Shown piece by piece: positions 31,625 to 41,185 of a DNA stretch of 64,000 bases (its first letter is position 1; the number at the start of each line of letters is the position of its first letter). Below the pieces are notes generated by a model. The model was not told where the DNA came from. It saw only the letters and a list, made by a program, of their open reading frames with translations, and ran no database searches. Made by a program: the position numbers and the translations under genes. This stretch comes from Brachybacterium sp. Z12 (lineage in GTDB: Bacteria > Actinomycetota > Actinomycetes > Actinomycetales > Dermabacteraceae): the NCBI RefSeq assembly GCF_014400405.1, contig NZ_CP060496.1, positions 372,001-436,000 of the forward strand. The letters are read 5' to 3'.

Positions 31625-32413
31625 TCAGGCGGGGATGCCGAGCCGCGCGAAGGCGCTGCGGAAGATCGTCAGCCCGTCCAGTCCCGGCAGCTTCTGGATC
31701 CGCTTGTCGAGCTTGTCCAGCTCCCCGCCGTTGCCGCCGAAGAGGTGGTTCATGACGTGCCTGACCTCGGACTCGTCCATCATGCCGCTTCCCACCGGCT
31801 TCCAGACCCGGCTCATCACCATCCGTACGATCTTCTGCGCCGCCTGCGAGGCCTCGAGCCGCTCCCTGCCCTGCGTGGTGTAGAACGCGACGTGGCGGGT
31901 CTCCTGCTGGGCGATGCGCTGCAGCAGCGGGGACAGCGCAGGATGGTCGGTCATCGCGGAGAGCCGTCGGTAGGCGGCCACGGCCGAGAGCTCGTTGGCC
32001 GCGCCCCACACCATGTGCACGGCGACGAAGTCGGTGCCTGCGAGGTTCGTCAGCACGGACTGCTTCAGCGGCCCCAGCGCTCCCATCCAGCCCAGCTTCT
32101 CGCGCTTGGCCTTGACCTCGTCGTAGTCGACGATGATGCCGTGCCGGGCGAGCACCTTCGACAGCGCCTCGCCGTGCCAGAACTCCTCGCGGTTCCACAT
32201 GGTCATGAAGCCGCCGGCGTCCTCCTCCCGGTGGGAGGGGGTGACCAGCAGATCGCGCAGGAAGCAGGAGGTGTGGTATTCGACGTCGCACATGTAGCGC
32301 AGCGAGCGCAGGGTCTGGGCATCCAGCGGCTGGGACTCGAAGGTGTCGAAGTCGAGGTCCTCGTATTTGACGGGGATCGAGGTCTGCGCGAACTGGTCGA
32401 GGTCGAAGGCCAT
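31625..32413 (-). CDS. Ferritin-like diiron protein
   Basis: 262 residues, intact. Four-helix pattern with Glu in DVEYHTSCFLRDLL, ExxH in NREEFWHGEAL, Glu in GAANELSAVAAY and a second ExxH in AQQETRHVAFY. That is the full E/ExxH/E/ExxH ligand set of diiron ferritin-like proteins such as acyl-ACP desaturases and N-oxygenases; the substrate is unknown. Start ATG 32413 has GGAG six bases upstream. The preceding gene stops one base before, so the two are one operon and may act together. Confidence 0.75.
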   Translation of the reverse strand: MAFDLDQFAQTSIPVKYEDLDFDTFESQPLDAQTLRSLRYMCDVEYHTSCFLRDLLVTPSHREEDAGGFMTMWNREEFWHGEALSKVLARHGIIVDYDEVKAKREKLGWMGALGPLKQSVLTNLAGTDFVAVHMVWGAANELSAVAAYRRLSAMTDHPALSPLLQRIAQQETRHVAFYTTQGRERLEASQAAQKIVRMVMSRVWKPVGSGMMDESEVRHVMNHLFGGNGGELDKLDKRIQKLPGLDGLTIFRSAFARLGIPA

Positions 32414-32414
32414 G

Positions 32415-33389
32415 TCACACTCCGGAGCGGGGCAGAGAGCTGAGGTGGAGGTCCGGGAGATCAGGTCCGGGCAGCAGCCTGGTGATCTCGTACCGGGCGC
32501 GACGCAGGGCGGCGCGATCGTGCGGATCCGCGCCGAGGACGGCCAGCGCCGCACGCAGATCGGGGTCGATGATCCCGCCCCCGTCGAGCGGGGAGCCCAG
32601 TGCCAGGACCAGCCGGGCGGTGGCGGCCTCGCGGCGCGAGCGGGTCAGGCGCGCGATCGCCTCGGCGGTGAAGAAGTCGACGGCGGCGTCATGGCGGCCG
32701 ACGACCAGGTCGACGACCCGTCGCGCTTCACCGGAGAGTCGACGCGAGACCGTGACGAGGGCGGCCTGGAGCGAGGCCTCCTGGATCGCCATCCGCGCCA
32801 TGTGCCCGGCGGTGACCGCCTCGCCGCCCAGGCCGGTCCACAGCGGGCTCAGCAGCGGCTGCAGCCGGTCCACGTGGAGGCGCCGCAGGGCGTGCACGGG
32901 ACGGGGGCGGTGCAGCGGTTCCGGCCGATCCGTCGGGTGATCTCCGGTGAGCAGGTCCCGCAGCGCGCGGGACTGCCAGAAGCGGTCCACCATCCAGGTC
33001 GCGAGGAAGGCGGTGATCCGTGCCTCGTTGCCGGTGGAGGTGGCGAGCATCGCCCGGGACTCCGCGAGCGCCGAGGCCTCCAGGCGCTGCAGCACGCCGA
33101 GCACGAGCCGCAGATCCTCGCCGAGCGGGGCCTCGACCGCGAGCTGTGCGGTGTCGACCTCGAGCCGGGCAGTGCCTCTGCGCACGTACGCGGCGACGTC
33201 GAAGTCGGTGCGCAGCACGGGGGCGACGGTCTCGTCGAAGTGGAGGTGCCCCGCGTAGGGCCCGCTGCGAGGGAGCGAGGCGTGGGGGTCGAGCGCCTGA
33301 GCGGTGGGATCCGAGGTCGCGGTGCTCCCTGTCAGATCGACGCTCACTTCCACCTCTTCTCTTCGTGCGGCCAGGAGGGCCTCGGTCAT
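32415..33389 (-). CDS. Helical protein partner of the ferritin-like protein
   Basis: 324 residues, intact, almost wholly helical. The segment NEARITAFLATWMVDRFWQ followed by SRALRDLL resembles the helix of the downstream ferritin-like protein carrying FLRDLL, and ARMAIQEASLQAALV and RHDAAVDFFTAEAIARL could be the other helices, but the ExxH iron ligands are mostly absent. A degenerate paralogue or accessory subunit is likely. The ATG at 33389 lacks a Shine-Dalgarno; an in-frame GTG about 14 codons further has GAGGTGG upstream and is a good alternative. Divergent from the gene at 33447. Confidence 0.55.
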   Translation of the reverse strand: MTEALLAARREEVEVSVDLTGSTATSDPTAQALDPHASLPRSGPYAGHLHFDETVAPVLRTDFDVAAYVRRGTARLEVDTAQLAVEAPLGEDLRLVLGVLQRLEASALAESRAMLATSTGNEARITAFLATWMVDRFWQSRALRDLLTGDHPTDRPEPLHRPRPVHALRRLHVDRLQPLLSPLWTGLGGEAVTAGHMARMAIQEASLQAALVTVSRRLSGEARRVVDLVVGRHDAAVDFFTAEAIARLTRSRREAATARLVLALGSPLDGGGIIDPDLRAALAVLGADPHDRAALRRARYEITRLLPGPDLPDLHLSSLPRSGV

Positions 33390-33446
33390 TGTACGGAGAA
33401 CAGCTGTCGATGTGCTGACCGGTCGGCGCTTGGTAGGTTTCGTGCT

Positions 33447-35206
33447 GTGATCACTTCCGGCGCCTCCTCGCTCCCAGGCCCCGACAGTGACCTGGCCGCC
33501 AGCGGCCTGCCGGACCTGGGCCGTCTGCGGATCGCGCTGCGCCCTGCCGAGTTGCCGCTGCCCCACCCGCGCAGCGTCCTCGAGGCGGCGCACCGGGTGA
33601 GCGACCTGATCCACGCCGAGCATCTCCGTGAGGCCCGCGCCCTGGCCGAGGAGTTCCGCGAGGTGCGAGCCGCACCTGCCGAACGGTTCCATCTGCTGCG
33701 CACCGCGCTGCGCGGAGCGCTGGTGACCTCCGACCCCGCGCGGGTCCAGCGCGACACGGCAGATCTGGTCTCCCTGCTGCACCGGCAGCGGTTCACCGAG
33801 CAGGCGGCGGCGACGCTCGCCGTGCTGCTCGAGCGGGGGCCCTCCGAACGGGGCGCACCCGCCCGGGCCCGGGGAGCGCTCGAGAAGCCCGGCGCCGGCC
33901 GACGCCGCGGTCAGAGCCCCCAGGCGTCCCCAGAGATGCTCGTGGTGGTGCGCGCACTCGAACGGTCCGCCCTGGCCGGCCCGCGCGGCGCCGTCGCCGA
34001 TCCGCGACGGGACGCAGCCCGGCTGCGGGCGGCGCTGGCGGCCCTCCCGGGCGTGCGCGAGAAGCTGCTGGTGGATCCGGAGCGGGAGCTGCGCGTCCGC
34101 CTCGCGCAGGCGCTCGAGGGGGCCGGCGAGACGGCCGGAGCGACCACCGCGGCCCTGGACCTGCTCGAGCTCATCGAGGACCAGGAGACGGCGGCCGGGG
34201 GCCCGCTCGGCGACCCGGCGCGCACCGCCATCGCCGCCCGTGCGGTGCTGGCCCGCACGCTCCTGCGCGAGCATCCCCTGCACGCGGTCCACCACGCCCT
34301 CGAAGCGCTCGAGATGCTGCATGAGATCGAGGACCCGCCGCTGCGTATCGGGCTGATCACCGCGCTGCTGCAGGCCCTGATGGCCGCCGGCGCCACCTCC
34401 CACGCCTCGTTCACCGCAGGCCGCCTCGCCTCCCTGCAGCGCACCCTGGGCAGGGACTCGCTGCGCATCGCACCCCTGCTCGCGGTGGCGGCGCAGCGCG
34501 TGCAGGCGGAGCGCTACGACGCCGCCCAGGTTCCGCTCGAGCAGGCGCGCACCATCGCCCGCGAACAGCGCGACCACCACGCGCTGCTGGAGGCGTCGCG
34601 CCTGGCAGCGAGCATCCACGAGCGGCGCGGGGACCACGCTGCTTCACTGCTCGAGCTGCGTCAGCTCGCCTCCCATGCACGCTCGCTCGCCGACGACCTC
34701 GAGACCCCCACCTCCGCCCAGGGGGAGCTGATCCGCACCGAGCTCGAGGCGAACGCGCTGATGATGCGCCGCGCGCTGGACCTGGGACGCCTGGACCCGG
34801 TCGCCGCGGCGGTGCGCGCGATCGAACGCCGCACCCGCGTCGAGGGGGATCACCGCTGCCCGTCGAGCTGCTGTGGGACCACCAGGTCGACGCGCGGGTG
34901 GGCTTGTTCGTCGCCACCGGCGACGCCCTCGCCCGCGGGGTCGCAGGGGTGGACGAGGAGACCTGCGAGCTCCGACGACGCGAGGCCATGCAGGCGATCG
35001 ACGAGATGCCGCCAGGGCACGACGCCCGCGCCCGCTACTGGGCCACCTACCTCGATGACCGCCACGCCCACCTGCTCGCCGCGCGGGGCGCTCGGGGCCG
35101 GGCACGACGGGCCGCGCGGCGCGCACGCGAAGGCTGGGCCCACCTCGGCCGGGACGAGGACGTCGCCCGGATCGCCGCGCTGCAGGAGACCCTGACGGGG
35201 AAGTGA
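33447..35206 (+). CDS. Alpha-helical repeat (TPR-like) protein, unknown
   Basis: About 586 residues, rich in Ala, Leu, Arg and Glu, predicted as antiparallel helices throughout (for example HALLEASRLAASIHERRGD). That suggests a TPR-like scaffold, but no canonical repeat register is clear. No membrane segment or enzyme motif is seen. One base is missing in the G run 34844-34848; the repaired C-terminus ends DVARIAALQETLTGK. GTG start at 33447, divergent from the ferritin-like operon with a spacer of under 60 bases, so shared promoter control is possible. Confidence 0.55.
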
Positions 35207-35223
35207 ACGGCCCGGGCCGGGGC

Positions 35224-36699
35224 TCAGCTGCCGTCGGCCTCCAGCATCGTGGTGCGCAGCACGTCGATCACCCTCTCCGGATCCGTCGCGGGGTTCACGA
35301 AGGCGAGCCGCAGTGCGACCTCCCCGCGGAACGCGGTGGGCACGCACAAGATCGTGCCGTCCTTCGCCAGTCGCTGCGACCAGCGGCGATAGGCGGCCGG
35401 AGTCCATCCGGGCCGATGGAACACCACCACCGACAGCTCCGGCTCGAGCAGCAGCTCGAGATGCTCGGTCTCCTCGATCGCCCGGGCCACGGTGCGGGAG
35501 GTGGCCAAGCAGCGCTCGATCGCGGCGGTGTACGCAGCGGTGCCGTGCGTGGCCAGCGAGTACCACAGCGGCAGCCCGCGGGTGCGGCGGGAGAGGTGGG
35601 CGGCCAGGTCCGAGGGGTTCGACTCGCCGCGATCGATCGAGTCGAGATACGCGGCGTGCTGGGAATGCGTGGCCGCGGCGGGACGCGGATCCCGGTACAG
35701 CAGCGCGCAGCAGTCGTACGGCGCGAACAGCCATTTGTGGGGATCCACGATGAACGAATCCGCCTGCTCGATGCCCGTGAAGCGCTCCCGCGCGCTCGGA
35801 GCGGCCAGCGCCGCGCCGCCGTAGGCGCCGTCCACATGCACCCAGGCGCCGTGGCGGTGCGCGACCTCGGCCACGGAGCCGAGATCGTCGACGATCCCGG
35901 CGTTCGTGGTCCCCGCCGAGGCGACTACTGCGCAGATCCGGCCGTCGGCCGCGAGCACACCCTCGAGCGCCTCGCCGGTGAGATGGCCGCGGTCGTCCAC
36001 GGGGATGGTGACCACGTCCATGTCCAGCAGCTTCGCGGCCGAGGAGATCGAGGAGTGCGCGGTCGAAGCGCAGGCCAGCGCCCAGCCGCCCTCCGGCCGC
36101 CGACCGCGCACGCGCAGCGCATGGTCACGGGCGGTGGCGAGCGCCGAGAGGTTCCCGTGGGTGCCGCCGGCGACGAACACGCCCGCCGAGTCGGCTGGCC
36201 AGCCCAGCAGGTCCGCGAGCCAGCGCAGCACCTGGTTCTCGGCGAAGATGGCGCCCGCGCCGTTCTCCCAGATCCCGCCGAAGACGTTCGCGGCCGAGAC
36301 CACGGTGTCGAAGGCGACCGCGGCCCGGGTGGGGGCGGCGGGGATATAGGCGAGGTTCATCGGATCCTCTGCGGAGCGGGTCGCCGGAAGCAGCACGTGG
36401 TCGAACAGCTCCATCGCCCGCTCAGCGCCGATGCCCTCACCCGTGATGGTCTCGCCGACATCGGACTGCAGCTCGGCCGCGCTGCGGGCGGTGGTCTTGG
36501 GATCGGTGGCGACCGTAGTGTGCGCGGCCGCCCAGCGCAGGGCGATGCTGACGGCCTCGCGCTCGTCACCCCAGACCTCCGAATGCTCGCGATGGCGCTG
36601 CAGGGCATCGGCGGCGCGGGAGAACGCGGTGTGCTCGGCCTGCTGCGCGGCGCTGGGGGAGGACGGGTGGTCGGCGGTTTCCTCGGTCACGCCCAGCAT
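35224..36699 (-). CDS. PLP-dependent decarboxylase (aromatic amino acid / glutamate decarboxylase-like, group II)
   Basis: 491 residues, intact, usual length. PLP motifs: HVDGAYGGAALA with the cofactor Asp, and the Schiff-base Lys in SFIVDPHKWLFAPYDC. The N-terminal MNLAYIPAAPTRAAV and VFVAGGTHGNLSAL match the group II family. It removes the carboxyl group from an amino acid such as an aromatic residue, DAP or glutamate; substrate not determinable. ATG 36699 lacks a ribosome site; a GTG four codons later is an alternative. Convergent with the helical-repeat gene. Confidence 0.85.
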   Translation of the reverse strand: MLGVTEETADHPSSPSAAQQAEHTAFSRAADALQRHREHSEVWGDEREAVSIALRWAAAHTTVATDPKTTARSAAELQSDVGETITGEGIGAERAMELFDHVLLPATRSAEDPMNLAYIPAAPTRAAVAFDTVVSAANVFGGIWENGAGAIFAENQVLRWLADLLGWPADSAGVFVAGGTHGNLSALATARDHALRVRGRRPEGGWALACASTAHSSISSAAKLLDMDVVTIPVDDRGHLTGEALEGVLAADGRICAVVASAGTTNAGIVDDLGSVAEVAHRHGAWVHVDGAYGGAALAAPSARERFTGIEQADSFIVDPHKWLFAPYDCCALLYRDPRPAAATHSQHAAYLDSIDRGESNPSDLAAHLSRRTRGLPLWYSLATHGTAAYTAAIERCLATSRTVARAIEETEHLELLLEPELSVVVFHRPGWTPAAYRRWSQRLAKDGTILCVPTAFRGEVALRLAFVNPATDPERVIDVLRTTMLEADGS

Positions 36700-36726
36700 G
36701 GTCGCACGCGGGCACCGCCGCTCGGC

Positions 36727-36822
36727 GCGGAACGGGCATCGTTCCTTGATGTGGAACCGGTGCCGGCCCTCGCCGCGGAAAGGGCATCGCTCCTCGGTGC
36801 CGAACCGGTGTCGGCCCTCGGC
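36727..36822. repeat. 48-base tandem duplication
   Basis: Two adjacent 48-base units, 36727-36774 and 36775-36822, share GCGGAA, GGGCATCG, TCCT, GAACCGGTG and CGGCCCTCG in register, about 80% identical. A degenerate third partial unit may follow. They lie in the region between the divergent decarboxylase and GNAT genes. Confidence 0.75.
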
Positions 36823-36904
36823 ACGGGACCGGCGCCGTCCGCCCCTGACAGTGCGGGCCCTCTGCCGTACGTGGTGGGAGCATCTGCCGGAGGGAGCCGT
36901 GGTG

Positions 36905-37231
36905 ATGTTCAGCGACACCGATGTCCACGAACACGGCCCCGACGAGAAGATCTCGGTGCGAGACCGCCGCGCTGCTGATCGCTACGAAGCGGTGCGCGGC
37001 GGGGAGGTCGTCGGCATCCTCATCTACGAGCGCCGCCGCCACCGCATCGACCTCATCCACATGGTCACCGACCCCGAGCACCGGGGCGAGGGCGTGGCCT
37101 CGGTGCTGGTGCGCACCGTCCTCGCCGAGGCGCGGTCCATCCCGATGCCCGTCCTGGTGATCTGCCCCTTTATCGAGAGCTGGCTGCAGCGACACCCCGA
37201 GCAGGCCGAAGGCGTGATGCTCGACGACTGA
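36905..37231 (+). CDS. GNAT-family N-acetyltransferase (short YidJ-like type)
   Basis: 108 residues, intact. The compact domain carries VVGILIYERRRHRIDLIHMV then EHRGEGVASVLVRTVL, the acetyl-CoA pyrophosphate loop (R/QxxGxG/A) in a small GNAT of the COG2388 kind, and a C-terminal CPFIESWLQRHPE typical of that group. Substrate unknown. ATG 36905 follows GGAGGGAG at an acceptable distance. Confidence 0.8.
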   Translation: MFSDTDVHEHGPDEKISVRDRRAADRYEAVRGGEVVGILIYERRRHRIDLIHMVTDPEHRGEGVASVLVRTVLAEARSIPMPVLVICPFIESWLQRHPEQAEGVMLDD

Positions 37232-37261
37232 GCCGCCGCCCGTCCCGCCACCAGAAAACTG

Positions 37262-37432
37262 CTGCTGGCGAGCTTTGAACGGCTGTGGAGCGTTCAGCTC
37301 TCACCAGTGACAGATGAGTGGTGGCGGTTCCGGGGAGATGGGTGGTGGCGGCGCCCGGGCGAAGGGGCCGGATGGCCGAGCGGGCGGTCGGTCCAGGCCA
37401 GAAACAGTCCATCTCGGAGTAGCGTCGGAGGC
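37262..37432. other. Spacer with no recognised gene
   Basis: About 170 GC-rich bases between the GNAT and DinB-like genes. The motif GGTGGCGG occurs twice near 37320-37350. I see no further structure. Confidence 0.3.
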
Positions 37433-37942
37433 ATGGACTCCCTCGACCTGCTCCGTGACCTCGCCTCCCGCCCCCGCGACGCCGCCGCCGGGATGCGCGG
37501 CCGCCTCGATCCCAGCACGCTCAACGCCCGCCCGGGCGGGCACGACAACTCCGTGGCCTGGCTGCTCTGGCACACCGGGCGTGAGATCGACGTGCAGCTC
37601 GCCGCCCTCTCCGGTGATGAGCAGGTGTGGACCTCGCAGGGCTACGACCAGCGCTTCGGCCTCGGTGAGGCAGGGGATGCCGTGGGCTACGGGCACAGCT
37701 CCGCCGAGGCGCGCCGCATCATCATCGAGGACGGTGCGGGGCTGCTGGACTATGTCGACGCCGCGCTCGCCGCGATGGACGACCACCTCGGCACCCTCAC
37801 GGTCGCGGATCTGGACGACGTGATCGACGAGGAGTGGGACCCGCCCGTCACCCGCGGCGCCCGTCTGGTCAGCATCGTCGACGACGCCATCCAGCATCTC
37901 GCCCAGGCCGCCTACGTGCTCGGGATGCCACAGCGCGGATGA
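37433..37942 (+). CDS. DinB-like protein (DUF664 / mycothiol-dependent type)
   Basis: 169 residues, intact. A four-helix bundle is suggested, with the metal-type His residues expected of the DinB superfamily in SVAWLLWHTGREIDVQ and VDDAIQHLAQAAYVLGM. Actinobacterial members are often mycothiol S-transferases or maleylpyruvate isomerase-like proteins; the specific activity cannot be assigned. GGAG lies just before ATG 37433. Confidence 0.75.
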   Translation: MDSLDLLRDLASRPRDAAAGMRGRLDPSTLNARPGGHDNSVAWLLWHTGREIDVQLAALSGDEQVWTSQGYDQRFGLGEAGDAVGYGHSSAEARRIIIEDGAGLLDYVDAALAAMDDHLGTLTVADLDDVIDEEWDPPVTRGARLVSIVDDAIQHLAQAAYVLGMPQRG

Positions 37943-38030
37943 CCCCGGCGCACCGCGCGCGACTGGTCCTCCCCATCGGTCCCGCACCCACCGCCGAGAA
38001 GATCACGTCCCGATGGTCAGGTGGAGTTCC

Positions 38031-38042
38031 TACACTGGCCCG

Positions 38043-38043
<1 letters not shown>
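38031..38043 (+). promoter_or_regulatory. Leaderless promoter of dnaB
   Basis: TACACT at 38031-38036 is a good -10 box and the GTG start begins 7 bases after it, where transcription would begin. No Shine-Dalgarno is present, so the mRNA is probably leaderless. No clear -35 was seen. Confidence 0.5.
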
Positions 38044-39421
<1,378 letters not shown>

Positions 39422-39444
39422 ACCGGTCGACTCGCCGCGCTCGG

Positions 39445-40227
39445 TCAGGCGTCGCCGAACGGTTCGCCCGTTACGTGTTCGGCGAGCAACGACTCCGCCT
39501 CCGTGAGATCGCTCGGAGAGACCGGGGCGTCGAGCAGCGGATGCGCGCCGCCGCGCCAGAGGCGGACGCCGCCGGTGCGCCACACCATGAGCCCCGGTGC
39601 GGAGAGCGGGGCCGACGAGTGGACGAGGTGGGCGCGCCGGGCCCGTAGAGTGCCCTCCTCCGGATCTCGCAGGGGCGGCATTTCAAGGGCTCGAAGCATC
39701 GAGTCTCCTGCCGATCCGCGATGGTCGCGCACATGCCACGAGCGTTGGCGCAGGTCTTCGGCGAGGCCGGGCAGCTCGGGCCCGGGCAGGGCGAGCACCT
39801 CGCCGTCGCGGAGCTGCGGCGCGGCGCCCGGCCCGAACGCCCGGGCGGTCAGTTCGGCGAGACCGGCGGTCACAGCGCCGAGCGGGCCGACGGGCGGCTC
39901 GTCGAGCCATCGCAGTTCCTCCCCGGGCGCGATCGCGGCGCGGGCGAGCACCTGGTCCTGACCGTCGACGTCGGTCATCTCGAACCAGGCCTCGGCGGTG
40001 TCGGTGCTGCTTGCCCTGCTGAAGAACATCGATGGCGCCGGGGCTTCCGACGGGTTGTCGCCCGGCCAGCGGGTGAACCACCCCGATCCGTCCCCGACCC
40101 AGCGGCGCAGTACGGCGCGCAGCTCCCCCTGGAGGCGGATGCCGAGGGCGGCCGCGCCGGGACGCAGCAACCCGGCGGGCGCGTCCGGGGCGGTGGGCCA
40201 GGGCTCCCAAACAACGTTCGCGTTCAT
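39445..40227 (-). CDS. Conserved-looking actinobacterial protein of unknown function
   Basis: 260 residues, intact, soluble, rich in Ala, Pro, Trp and Arg. The start ATG 40227 has GGGAGG upstream. Distinct segments include RRWVGDGSGWFTRWPGDNP and FFSRASSTDTAEAWFEMTDV, but I recognise no family or catalytic motif. It is convergent with dnaB (24 bases between stops). Confidence 0.55.
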   Translation of the reverse strand: MNANVVWEPWPTAPDAPAGLLRPGAAALGIRLQGELRAVLRRWVGDGSGWFTRWPGDNPSEAPAPSMFFSRASSTDTAEAWFEMTDVDGQDQVLARAAIAPGEELRWLDEPPVGPLGAVTAGLAELTARAFGPGAAPQLRDGEVLALPGPELPGLAEDLRQRSWHVRDHRGSAGDSMLRALEMPPLRDPEEGTLRARRAHLVHSSAPLSAPGLMVWRTGGVRLWRGGAHPLLDAPVSPSDLTEAESLLAEHVTGEPFGDA

Positions 40228-40680
40228 TGAGCCTCCCTGGAATAACCCTCTTCGAGATCTGGGTCGCTGAGCTGGGACAGCCGCCCACCAGATCCAACGG
40301 GCGAGACCACGGGTCGCAGAAGCTGCTCTGGCAGCTCGAACCGGCCGTGAGCCCTCCCGTCGATGACGACGTCGCGAGATATCGCTGTCACCAGGACGCT
40401 ACACTCGCCCAGCTCACAAGACCGAGGATGCGCACCGCCCCGGGCTGCTTCTAGTCGATCGCGCCGTCCGCTGATCGACGCGGCTCCGCCGCCCGCTCCA
40501 CCGGCGGCGAAAGCGTTCCCGCGGGAACGTCGTGGGTGAGCGCCTCGCCGCTGTTCGAGGGTCGGCGTGACCGCGGCAGCGTACTCGGTGTCGTCGTCCA
40601 TCTGCGGGGGCGTGATCCGTCCTTGAAGGGCGAGGACGGAAGCAATGGGCACGTGTGCACTGCTGCGACACACTGGCCGC
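40228..40680. other. Mostly non-coding region, possibly with one tiny gene
   Basis: About 450 bases between divergent genes. A TACACT box at 40400-40405 on + has no good partner gene. On the minus strand, 40601-40451 could encode a very short protein (see that entry). Confidence 0.35.
40451..40601 (-). CDS. Possible ~49-residue acidic protein, frame interrupted
   Basis: From ATG 40601 the frame gives MDDDTEYAAAVTPTLEQ; one missing base near 40545 would join it to EALTHDVPAGTLSPPVERAA and a stop at 40451. The two halves look like one continuous short protein, reminiscent of small antitoxin-like or regulatory peptides, but this is weak. No toxin-like neighbour was identified. Confidence 0.25.
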
Positions 40681-41145
40681 GTGGACATCACCCCGGAGAC
40701 CGCCTTCGCCGCTGCCCAGATCCTGTCCGTGCTGCTGGTCGCCACGATGTTCGACCCCTGGGTCAAGGGCGTGGCCCGTGACAGGGAGGTTTCCCGAGGC
40801 TGGCAGGTGGGGGCGATGATCTCCTACGCAGCGAAGGTGCTGGCGCTGGTGGTGCTGCTGTTCGACATGCAGCTGGTGCTGTTCCGGAACACCTGGAGCG
40901 GTGGCATGGGCACCGCCCTCGTGCTCGGGAACTACTTCGCCGTCGTTGCCAGCGCCATGTCCATCCTGCTCACCGTGCTCAACCACATGGGAGCGCTCGC
41001 ACCACGCACTGGGGCGGCCTCGCCCGGAACGGACAGGGACGCGACGAATGTCGAGCCAGCGCCTGCAGACCTGCCCGCCGGTGATCATCCCGATTCCGAC
41101 CACCGTTCCGTCGGAGCTGAGGGACGGGCTCCGACGGCGCGCTGA
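40681..41145 (+). CDS. Small membrane protein, unknown
   Basis: 154 residues from GTG 40681. Three hydrophobic helices (AAQILSVLLVATMFDPWVKG, MISYAAKVLALVVLLFDMQL, and FAVVASAMSILLTVLNHM) are followed by a disordered Pro/Asp-rich tail of about 45 residues. An upstream in-frame ATG at 40645 is possible. CACACT at 40669-40674 lies six bases before the GTG, the same spacing as the dnaB promoter, so a leaderless start is favoured. No family recognised. Confidence 0.55.
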   Translation: MDITPETAFAAAQILSVLLVATMFDPWVKGVARDREVSRGWQVGAMISYAAKVLALVVLLFDMQLVLFRNTWSGGMGTALVLGNYFAVVASAMSILLTVLNHMGALAPRTGAASPGTDRDATNVEPAPADLPAGDHPDSDHRSVGAEGRAPTAR

Positions 41146-41185
41146 GCGACAGAGCAAGGACAGCTCACACCGCGCAGCTGACTGC

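Noticed and set aside
32343..33446. Plus-strand frame continuous with the helical-repeat gene upstream of 33447
   Set aside because: It lies antisense to the ferritin-like operon and has shadow composition; the recognisable protein begins at the GTG.
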